From: Erodium maritimum
Lineage: Eukaryota; Streptophyta; Magnoliopsida; Geraniales; Geraniaceae
Length of the DNA stretch: 64,000 nucleotides
NCBI GenBank assembly: GCA_963921825.1
Contig: OY997594.1
Location: 68,991,675 to 69,055,674 of the forward strand
Direction: 5' to 3'
Shown here: positions 11,807-21,532 of the stretch, piece after piece
How positions within the stretch are numbered: the stretch's first letter is position 1
Layout: each line of letters begins with the position of its first letter
Translations under genes and position numbers: made by a program
Notes under the pieces: model-generated
The model's database searches: none
Told to the model about the DNA's origin: nothing
Seen by the model: the letters and a program-made list of their open reading frames with translations, nothing else

Positions 11807-12222
11807 AACATGAGATCGACACGAAAAGCTTTGGGTAAAAGTTAAGAAATGAGAATCTTTGGAAGGGAAGGAAGGGTTAAGGGTGATTGTGGAATTGAAT
11901 GGTGTTAAGTGCTAAACCCCTCTTTGTGAAAGGATACCCGAGCAAGGGGTATGCCTGTTGATTTGTGCTTTGTATGGTGTGCTTGAGTTGGAACCCTGCT
12001 GTGGGAGTTGGTGGTTGATTGCTTAAATCGCTGGTTGTTGTTGTGAGACGCATAGAGATGCGAACTTGTGTGCTATATTATATAAGTATATATATCTACT
12101 AGTGTGAGGGGCGTAACTGTGGGTGACTTGTGTGACGCGTGTGATCGTCCTTGTAACGTGTGAGAACCGTTGTTGAACTAAGTACTGAACATGTGCGTTA
12201 TCCGTGCAGGCGGATAGGCGAC

Positions 12223-12371
12223 ATGGCTCGTACGTATGTTCCGAGAGGTACCCGGAGCCGCCCAGCTGGGGGTCCGAGTCAGGCACCTGCCGCTGAGCAG
12301 GAGGGGGCAACTGATGCCCAGGATGCTGCTTCCACAGAGCATCAGCGCTTTGAGGGTGGACCAACAGGGTC
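12223..12371 (+). mobile_element. Start of gag of element A, cut by element B
   Basis: An ATG at 12223 opens a frame beginning MARTYVPRGTRSRP, closely matching the start of gag at 16646. It is followed by element B at 12372. What follows B's LTR and leader repeats this gag start and then continues. Confidence 0.85.
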
Positions 12372-15042
12372 TGTAAGACCCGCTTCCGGTCGAACCGGTA
12401 ACTCCGGAAGTCACTCGGGACTTCTCCGGAACTCAAACGAAGTAGCCATTATCACGGTTGGCTTCAGGGAAGAAAACCCTTTCATTTGAATATAATACTG
12501 CATAAAGTCAATTTTGGTCAAAACGAGACTTCATATCGACTAAAGCTTCAATTTTAAAAGTGCTGGAATTTAAGTGGGGAAATTAAATGAGCTAGAGGGA
12601 CACTTGTCCTATTTTGGTTGAATGGGAGAAAAAGGGATAGTTATTGTCCCTTTTACCCTCCCAAAAGCTCCTACATGGGTTTCTAGCTCAAGGGCCTTTA
12701 AGTCATTGCAACATTTAGGTATTATATGTGTTGGAGAAGCAAAATCATTTCCTATTTGCATTGTTGTAGCCGAAAATTGGAGAGGAAGAAAGGGAGAAGA
12801 GCTCCCATGGAAGCTTGAAGGAGAATCTAAGAAGAAGGGACCATTTGGAGTCATCCTCTAGCCTTCCACCCTCAAAAACACTAGCATCCTCTTCATCCTC
12901 ACATTCTAGAGGTAATGGAACTCTCTACTCATCTTCTCTCTTCATCTATTTTCCTTGGGTTTTGGGTGAAAAATGGCTAGATGATGTTGGGTTAAGTAGA
13001 AATGATGGGAGTTGGTGTTGATGAAGAGCTTGGTGAAGTTTTTGTGGAGAAATCAATGGTGGTTTGGAGTTTTTGAAGTGGGTTTGATTTGATGAATCAT
13101 TGGAAAACTTGTTTGTGTATTGATTTCTACCATGGGTAGAGGAGTAATGATGGATTTGGACTGTTTTGGGGGTTGGTTTGGAGAAATTTCTGGGTTTGAA
13201 GGTAGATTTTCGGAGTTTTGGAGCTGGAGGTTGAAGAAGGGCGAAACTGCCCTGGTGCGTCACGGATCCGTGACGGATCCCGTGACGGGAGACGTCACGG
13301 CTCCGTGAGGGAGTCCGTGACGGCACTCGTCACGGCTCCGTGACGGTGACCGTGAGGGTTGCCATCACGGATCCGTGACCAGATCCGCGACCCACCAGAG
13401 TGAGGGTTTCTTGGGGTTTTTTTCGAAGTGTTTACACCTTGGGTTTGAGCTGAACTTTGGAAGGGTTTTGGGGGTCTTTCTTACTGTTTAAGTGGAACCT
13501 AATTAGTGTTTCTTTGTGTCCAAGACCTTGGGGATCGAGCTAGAGGATCAAGGATCACACCGAGGCCCGAGGGAAGAGCGAGGTGGTGATCATCGGACTT
13601 CACCAAAGCGTTGACGAGGAGGACCTTGAGGTAGGGAAAGCCTTAACCTCTCGTTTAAGATGCCTAGTATGCATGCTAGGTTAATAAAATTGGAAAAGGT
13701 CCTAGATATGCATATAGGATGCGAATAACTAGCTTACTCATCTTTCAATTGCTAATAACTGGAGTGTCTAGTGGTGACCGATTAGGAGGCCAATCACTAG
13801 TATAATTCGCTTTCAATACTTGGGATATGTTTGTCTGGTAGAGGAGCCTTGGCAAAGCCCTCGGATTAGTTGCGTGTTAGGATCACATGCTTGGTTGTTG
13901 GTTGCTTAGTGGATAGGCTAAAGAGTCTAATGAAACTAGTGAAATTGCATGTTTGAATGTTCTTTCGAAGGCTTTACGATTAATTGGTTGATCAGACTCG
14001 TACCTGCTCGTTGTTTGTATTCGAATGATTACTTGATTTACTTGATTGGTTGTTGGGGGTATCGAGTATGACTGGTTGTACCGCGCGGCGCAATCAGGTG
14101 ATCGATGCCCCGGTGGTTCGAAACTGGTAAGTGAACATTAAGTTGGAATTGTGTGATTGGTGTGAATTGATCTAGTGATTTGTGTACTGTGTGCTATGGG
14201 ATTTGGTGATGGATGAACTATGTGTGTTAGTGGTTCAACTGTGGTTGGGTTGGTTGGTGTTAAGTTTCGGTAAGCGTGTTGCTAAGATGTTATGGAATTA
14301 TGGTTGATACGATATGGTACCTACACCGTTGTGGAGTCCGGTGTAGGGTGAGATAGAGTTGATTGTTGTTATGGTATGGTACCTACACCGTTTGGGAGTC
14401 CGATGTGGGATGATATATTGGTTATTTATTAAATTGCCCACGTGTGTGCTCCTACGGGAGTATGGCCTTGGGTTCCCAATGACATAAAATCCTTTGGAGA
14501 CGTTTCTGAGAATCCCGATTATAAGCGCCCCGAAGGGTTGTTTCCGGTCGCCTCAATGTTATGCGTCTCCTCTGGACTTGAGGGAGAATCCGAGAGGACA
14601 CATCATGTGGATCGGAGGGTGGTGACTTCATGTGCCACGACATTGATTGGTTTACTTATTACCCTTGTTTTGTTAAGTTTTATTCTGTTAACTTTATTGT
14701 TGATCTTGTTCGAGTTAAGGTCTACCTTGTTTTGCGTTTTCCCTACTGAGCGTGAGCTCACCCCTTTGTTTTGCTGTTGTGTCTACAAGATTGTTTGAGG
14801 AGTAGAAGCTTGGGCGCTTCTCGGTGTGGGTTCATAGAGACTTCCTGATTATTTCCATTATTTAAAAACAGTTTTGTAAAAACTTATTACTACACCCCCT
14901 GAGGGTTACTTTTACTAATTGAAACTATGGATTGGAGTACTCACTGGAGATCTTCGAGATTTAATTTTGTTTCTTTGCTTTACTGTCTTCTCTTATCCGT
15001 CATGCCTCGGGTCCGGGCGATAACCAGATTTGGGGCGTGACA
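12372..15042 (+). mobile_element. 5' LTR of element B, inserted in gag of A
   Basis: A complete LTR of 2671 bp (TGTAAGACCC...GGGGCGTGACA), collinear with the A LTR but clearly diverged, so a different subfamily. It is followed by its own primer site and leader. No matching 3' LTR of B exists in the window: the next LTR (21533-24185) belongs to A by near identity. B therefore entered A and its right part was later merged with A's downstream sequence, or the composite arose before insertion. Confidence 0.85.
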
Positions 15043-15045
15043 ATT

Positions 15046-15057
15046 TGGTATCAGAGC
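15046..15057 (+). other. Primer-binding site of element B (tRNA-iMet)
   Basis: TGGTATCAGAGC three bases after the LTR end, identical to the site in element A. Confidence 0.92.
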
Positions 15058-15407
15058 CTGGTTTCAGTTGAAACAAGTGTCTTACGAACTGATTTTCAAA
15101 CCTCGGACCGAAGTCAACTAGGTGGGTAGAATTAGGGAGTTGGAGTTTTGAGTTGCTTTAAGGGTTGTCCTAATTGAAATCTTGCACTACAATGTTTGCA
15201 TTACTTGATTGGTATCCTCTCACTAATGATCGGTGAGGCCGAATGGTTGAGATCAGAATTGGATTGACGACCAATGACCGACCCGCTATGCATACATGAT
15301 AGTGAGAGCCAACAGTTAGTGGTGTTTGCCTTTGGCGTTTTACTTCGAGAAATTTTCAAGTTGTGGTTTGGCCATGTTTAAGGGGAGATTTATGTTTGAC
15401 TGTTGAG

Positions 15408-15950
15408 TCTTGGGTGGCCATGAGAGCCGTGTGTTGATTTGTGTTGGGTGGCCATGAGAGCCGTGTACTAAGGTTAGTGTTATTTTGCTGGCCTCGAGGA
15501 GGTTGCGAGTGTTATTTTGCTGGCCTCGAGGAGGTTGCGAGTGTTATTTTGCTGGCCTCGAGGAGGTTGCGAGTGTTATTTTGCTGGCCTCGAGGAGGTT
15601 GCGAGTGTTATTTTGCTGGCCTCGAGGAGGTTGCGAGTGTTATTTTGCTGGCCTCGAGGAGGTTGCGAGTGTTATTTTGCTGGCCTCGGGGAGGTTGCGA
15701 GTTTAGCTGGCCTATACGGTTACGAGTATTCTTTGGCTGGCCTACGTGGTTGCGAGTATAGGTTGGCTGGCTTACGAGTTAGGGTCTCGGTAAGTTGCGA
15801 GCGTGTGTTATGGTTGAGTTTGGGGCACGAGTACCCCGTAGTAATTGGGAGCATGAGGACTCCGTTTATTGATTGCGTTGTGTACCTTAGGAGTATGAGA
15901 ACTCCATTATTTTGATTGTGTGATGCCTTGAAAGAGCATGAGAATTCTGT
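15408..15950 (+). repeat. Leader minisatellite and hairpin array of element B
   Basis: The core is about seven tandem copies of a 32-bp unit (TTTTGCTGGCCTCGAGGAGG followed by TTGCGAGTGTTA) at about 15477-15703. It is flanked by units of the same hairpin style as in element A: GGC-CATGAGA-GCC, GGGG-CACGAGTA-CCCC, GGAG-CATGAGGA-CTCC, GGAG-TATGAGAA-CTCC and AGAG-CATGAGAA-TTCT. The amplified unit is unrelated to the 39-bp unit of element A although it sits at the same place. Long open frames across it are repeat translations, not genes. Confidence 0.8.
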
Positions 15951-15986
15951 GTGCTTGTACCTGGTGAATTTGTATTGGTGGTTGTC

Positions 15987-16158
15987 CCGCTTAAGCGGAG
16001 GGTTAAGGGAAATACGAATGGGGCATGCCGAATTTTCAGTAGAACTAGAATGTTTACACCATCACGGGTTGACTCAGGGGCGCCACTGTAGTCGAGCGTG
16101 ATGTTTTGATGTCAAGTTGTTACAATGAAGTTCGGGGACGCCTGAACCAGATTGTAAC
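15987..16158 (+). promoter_or_regulatory. Conserved leader RNA-structure module, element B copy
   Basis: CCGCTTAAGCGG lies at 15987-15998. A stem-loop at 16060-16103 closes with CATCACG and CGTGATG. A 40-nt stem-loop at 16119-16158 closes with GTTACAAT and ATTGTAAC and has the invariant GGGGACGCCT loop between GTTC and GAAC. Relative to the element C copy, two stem positions have changed on both sides so that pairing is kept. Confidence 0.75.
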
Positions 16159-16645
16159 AACATGAGATCGACATGAAAAGGTTTGAGTAAAAGTTAAGAA
16201 ATGAGAATTTATGAAAGAGAGGAAAAGGCTAAGGTTGACTTTTAAATCGAGTTGTGTTAGGTACTAAACCCTCTTTGCGAAAGGATACCCGAGCAAGGGG
16301 TATGCCTGTTGTGTTGTGCCGCTTGTGTGATGTGCCTGAGAATGAATCCTCCTGTAGGAGTGGATTTCTTTGATTGATTGAATCCTCCTTTGGGAGTGGA
16401 TGTCTTTGATTGATTGAACCCTCCTGTGAGAGTTGGTGTTGATTGCCAAATCGCTGGTTGTTGCTGTGTGACGCATAGAGATGCGAACTTGGGTGTTATA
16501 TTATATGAGTATATATATCTACTAGTGTGAGGGGCGCATCTGTGGGTGACTTGTTTGACGCGTGTGTGCGTCCTTGTAACGTGCGAGGACCGTTGCTGAA
16601 CTGAGTAATGAACATGTGCGTTATCCGTGCAGGCGGATAGACAAC

Positions 16646-18090
16646 ATGGCTCGTACGTACGTTCCTAGAGGTACCCGGGGCCGCTCAGCTGGGGGTCCGA
16701 GGCAGACACCTGCTGCTGAGCAGGAGGGGGCAGCTGACGCCCAGGGTGCTGCTTCCACAGATCATCAGAGTTTTGGAGGTGGACCGACAGGGTCGCCACC
16801 CAGGACAGTTCCAGTCGCAGAGCCGACTCAGGAGACCCCTCTCGAGGAGGTGGTTCGCGCTGTGCTAGCGGCCTTGAGCGCGCAGCAAGGGACTACTGCA
16901 CCGGCACCAGAGCCCGTGCCTGCTGCTTCAGCAGATTTTGGAGAGAGGCCAGGCCAGCTTGACAGCCTCACGGCCCAGGCACTCAGAGAGTTTCGTAGAC
17001 TTGGTACGCCGACCTACTCTGGGGAGCGGACCCCGAGGCAGCTTCTGGTTGGTTGGAGCGGGTGACCCGCAACCTCGATACCTCTGGAGTATCGGAGGGG
17101 CGCCTGAGAGTTTCGTTTGCCACTTTTCAGCTTGAGGGAGAGGCCTACTACTGGTGGCAGTCAGTGCAGGACAGGGTCGACAGTGATTTTCAGTTGTTCA
17201 GCAGGCTGTTCTTGGAACAGTACTTTCCTCGCTCCATTCGGGATGACCGGCGCCAGTAGTTTCTGGATTTACGTCAGAGGGTTTTGAGCGTTTCTGAGTA
17301 TGCAGTGAGGTTTACTTCTCTGGCCCGCTTCGCGCTCGAGTTGGTTCAGACTGTGGATGACCGATGCAGGAGATTTGAGAACGGGCTCATCCCGTCGATA
17401 GCCGACAGGGTTATCGCCTTCAGGACCGCAGAGTACTCCACACTCTTGGATCAGGCTTTAGCCATGGAGAGACACTTCAGAGAGACTATCAGGGTGCGAG
17501 AGACTAGGCTTAGGCCGAGTGGCTGTGAGCAGCCATCTGACCGTCGAGACCGACGCAGACAGAGAATTGCAGGACACTTTCAGCAGGATGGCATGCGCCG
17601 AGCAGGGACCGTAGCGTCAGTTGGACCCGCCCTGGTGGCTCAGCTGTGTCCTCGGTGTGGACAGCAGGGTCACCTGGCACGAGACTGCCCGAGGGGCAAT
17701 GGACCTGTAGAGCACCATGACGATCGTCCCCAGGGGACCAGAGACATACATCAGAGTGAGCCGAGGGGGTGTTACCAGTGTGGCAGCGCCGACCACTTCG
17801 TGCGTGCGTGTCCTGAGCTGGCCCAGCAGGGGGGACAGAGGGGATGCTATCAGTGTGGTCGATCTGATCACTTCATCCGGGCGTGCCCTGAGCTAGCTAG
17901 TAGAGCGCCTGCACCGAGGCCCCATCAGACTCAGACTCGCCATGCACCACCTGGCAGACCACGTCAGGCACCGCAGCAGAGAGCTCCGCATCAGGCGGCG
18001 GGAGCAGCAGGTCAGAGGCACCAGCCGAGAGCTGGCCAGCAGGTGGCACTTCCCCCACCACCGAGAGGAGGACCACCGGCACAGCAGGGC
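16646..18090 (+). mobile_element. gag region of the A/B composite
   Basis: Gag begins at ATG 16646 (MARTYVPRGTRGRSAGG) after a GTGCGTTATCCGTGC context shared with the other elements. A Pro/Ala/Gln-rich N-terminus is followed by the retrotransposon-gag capsid domain (LEGEAYYWWQSVQ motif near 17130, LFLEQYFPRS near 17210). A basic stretch and three CCHC zinc knuckles follow at about 17647-17691, 17770-17811 and 17848-17889 (CxxCxxxxHxxxxC pattern). The second and third knuckles are near duplicates. Gag forms the particle shell and binds the element RNA. The region is broken. Confidence 0.85.
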
Positions 18091-18099
18091 CGAGTCTTT

Positions 18100-21000
18100 A
18101 CAGTTACTGATTCCAGGATTGAGAGGCCGTACGCCGGCCATGAGGCCACTCAGGGTACGTGTTTTCTTTATAATGCGTGGACTTCATTTCTATTTGATAC
18201 GGGAGTTTCCCATTCGTTCATATCTTCGTCTATTGCTTCTTCTTTGGGTTTGCGGGTGGAGACCTTGAGTCAACCCCTTTGTTTGGAGACCCCGGCTACG
18301 GGTGAGGTGGTGTTGAGCACCGTTTGTAGAGACTGTGCGATTAGGGTGGCAGATTGCCCCTTTCTTGGTGACTTACTCGTTCTTGATATGAACGCCTTTG
18401 ACGTGATCCTAGGTATGGACTGGCTCGCGAGGTATCGAGCGACGATCGACTGCTATCGACGTCAGGTGACAGTGAGGTCAGGTGATAGGGTGATCACGTG
18501 TGTTTTGGGTAGCAAGAGCGGAGTTCTCTTATCCTCCTTGACTACGGGATCAGAGAAAGAGGTCGTGCAGAACAGCAGAGAGCTACCGAGGGTAGTGTGT
18601 GAGTTCCCGGAGGTCTTCCCGGAGGAACTATCAGGCTTGCCACCAGCGCGAGAGGTGGAGTTCAGGATCGATCTGATCCCGGGTACGGCGCCGATCTTGA
18701 TGACGCCGTATCGGTTTGCGCCAGCCGAGTTGGTCGAACTAAAGCGACAACTCGAGGAACTGCAGCAGAAGGGTTTCATCTGGCCGAGCGTGTCTCCGTG
18801 GGGAGCACCCGCCCTTTTCGTGAAGAAGAAGGGTAGAGCCTTGAGGATGTGCATCGATTACCGGAAGTTGAACCGGGTGACAGTGAAGAACCGTTATCCG
18901 ATGCCGAGGATTGATGATTTATTCGACCAGCTGAGGGGAGCAAGGTACTTCTCGAAGATCGATCTTCGATCGGGGTACTACCAACTGAGGGTCCGAGCTG
19001 AGGACGTAGAGAAGACAGCGTTCCGAACTCGCTATGGACACTTTGAGTTTCTGGTGATGCCGTTCGGTTTGACGAACGCGCCGGCTGCCTTTATGGACTT
19101 GATGAATGACATCTTCAGACCTTATTTGGACCAGTTTGTAGTAGTCTTTGTCGATGACATCTTGATTTACTCGCCCAGTGAGGAGGCGCATAAGGAGCAC
19201 CTGAGGACCGTTTTGACACTTTTACGCACTCACCAGTTGTACGGCAATCTGGAGAAGTGCGAATTTTGGCTCACGGAGGTGAAGTTCCTCGGGCACGTGG
19301 TATCTCGGGAGGGCATCTTGGTCGATCCAGCCAAGGTTGAGGCAGTGTCGAAGTGGGCCAGACCCAGCAGTGTATTTGAGATTCGGAGCTTTCTAAGGTT
19401 GGCAGGTTATTATCGACGCTTCGTTCAGGATTTCTCCCGTCTTGCAGCACCTATGACAGCTTTGACGCGCAAGGGGGCGGAGTACCTTTGGACGGATGAG
19501 TGTGAGCGCTCTTTTCGCGAGCTAAAGGCTCGATTGACTACCGCTCCAGTGTTGATTGTTCCAGAGCGGGGAGTAGGCTATGACGTGTATTGTGACGCCT
19601 CAGGTGAAGGGCTAGGTTGTGTTCAGATGCAGAGTGGAAAGGTGGTTGCTTACGGCTCGAGGCAGTTGAAGGTGCATGAGCGCAACTACCCGACCCATGA
19701 TCTTGAGCTAGCAGCGGTGGTATTTGCGCTGAAGAGCTGGAGACACTATCTGTACGGTGAGCAGTTCAGGGTGTTTTCAGACCACAAGAGCCTCAAGTAT
19801 ATATTCTCGCAGCGTGATCTGAACATGCGCCAAAGATGATGGATGGAGTTACTTGAGGAGTACGACTTCGAGTTGCTCTATCATCCGGGCAAGGCGAACG
19901 TGGTCGCTGATGCTTTGAGCAGGAAGTCGAGTCACTGCGTTGCCAGCATGGCAGTCCGAGAGTGGGACATGCTGGAGCAGTTGAGCTTATTCAGACTGGA
20001 GTTGGAGGAGGTCACAGAGGGTATGGCCTTGTGTGCCTTGGTGGCTCATCCCACGCTATTTGCTCGGGTGCTAGAGGCACAGACCGAGGACGCCGAGACA
20101 GCAGGGATTCGTGAGAGATTGATTGACGGTGTCAAGCTCGAGGGTTGGGAGATGGGCACCGATCAGGGTATCCGCTTTAGAGGACGGCTGTTTGTGCCCA
20201 GCGGGTACAGAGACACCGTATTGCGTGAGTGCCACCACTCCCGTCTGGTTGTGCACCCCGGTGGCAACAAGATGTATAGAGACATGCGAAGACAGTTTTG
20301 GTGGAGTGGGATGCGTGGGGCAGTTGCAGATTTCGTTTCCCGATGCCTCACCTGCCAACAGGTGAAGGCCGAGCACAGGCGTCCCGCAGGCTTGCTGCAT
20401 CCTTTACCGATCTCCGAGTGGAAGTGGGAGCATGTGACTATGGATTTTGTGTGTGGGTTTCCCAGGTCGTCTAAGGGGCACGACGCTGTTTGGGTAGTGG
20501 TTGATCGACTGGCCAAGTCGGCACACTTTCTGGGTATGAGGATGACTGATTCTGTGGACATGTTGGGTCGTTTGTATGTCAGGGAGATTGTTCGTCTACA
20601 CGGAGTACCAGTGTCAGTGGTATCGGATAGAGACCCTCGTTTCACATCCAGGTTCTGGAAGAGCCTACAGAAGGCTTTGGGCACTGAGGTACTGTTGAGC
20701 ACAACTTACCATCCCGAGACAGATGGACAGTCAGAGCGCACCATTCAGATTCTAGAGGACATGCTTCGAGCTTGTGTGCTCGACTTTCAGGGGCCATGGG
20801 AGGATCATTTACCTTTGGCATAGTTTTCCTACAACAACAGTTATCAGTCCAGCATTGGTATGGCACCATTTGAGGCTTTGTATGGCAGACCTTGTAGATC
20901 GCCGGTATGTTAGGCTGAGGTTGGGGACCGGAGCTTGCTCGGACCAGACATGGTCAGAGAGACGACCGAAAAGGTCGCGTTGATTAGAGAGCGGTTGAAG

Positions 21001-21498
21001 ACCGCGCAGAGTCGGCAGAAGAGCTATGCAGACAGACGTCGCAGACCACTTGAGTTCATGGTCGGGGAGCACGTGTTTCTGAGGGTGAGCCCAAAGAAGG
21101 GTTTAGTGCGGTTTAGACGCAGTGGAGGCAAGCTAGCACCACATTTTATTGGACCATTTGAGGTCTTATAGAAGATTGGAGTTGTAGCTTATCGTTTGGC
21201 CTTGCCACCGCAGCTTGGGAACGTGCATAACGTTTTCCATGTGTCCCAACTGCGGAAGTACATGGCAGACCCTTCGCACATCATTGAGTGGTCAGACATC
21301 GAGGTAGCAGATGATGTCACCTATGAGGAGCAGCCCGTCGAGATTTTGGGTACGAAGGAGAAGGTCCTGCGGAATAAGACGATTCCGTTGGTACTAGTAC
21401 AGTTGGGACATCAGGGAGTAGGATCCACTTGGGAGCGCAAGGATGAGATCCGCGTGAAGTATCCCCACCTGTTCGACATTGAGGTACCTTGTTTTTAA
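18100..21498 (+). mobile_element. pol region of the A/B composite (PR, RT, RNase H, INT, C-terminal domain)
   Basis: Domain order is that of Ty3/gypsy. The aspartic protease (FDTG near 18195) is followed by reverse transcriptase with its [16 protein letters not shown] and FVDDILIYS motifs (about 18780-19480). RNase H follows (about 19540-19930, DALSRK near 19910), then integrase with the HHCC zinc region and the DDE core (about 20170-20880, motifs VVSDRDPRF and HPETDGQSE). The C-terminal segment has HNVFHVSQLRKY and ends TWERKDEIRVKYPHLF, the pattern of Tekay/Del chromoviruses. The region is broken by a handful of interruptions, so no functional product is expected. Confidence 0.9.
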
Positions 21499-21518
21499 TT
21501 TCGAGGACGAAATTTCTT

Positions 21519-21532
21519 TAAGGGGGGTAGAT
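21519..21532 (+). other. Polypurine tract of element A
   Basis: TTAAGGGGGGTAGA directly before the 3' LTR, the plus-strand priming site. It is preceded by TTTCGAGGACGAAAT, which is also conserved in element O. Confidence 0.88.

Noticed and set aside
12372-15042. This LTR as the 3' LTR of element A
   Set aside because: It is diverged from the A 5' LTR, is followed by a primer site and leader, and lacks a polypurine tract before it; 21533-24185 is the near-identical partner.
15441-15915. Open frames with CWPRGGC/LLASRRLRV repeats, and possible CRISPR-like array
   Set aside because: Contiguous 32-bp tandem repeat in a retroelement leader with no unique spacers, in a plant genome.
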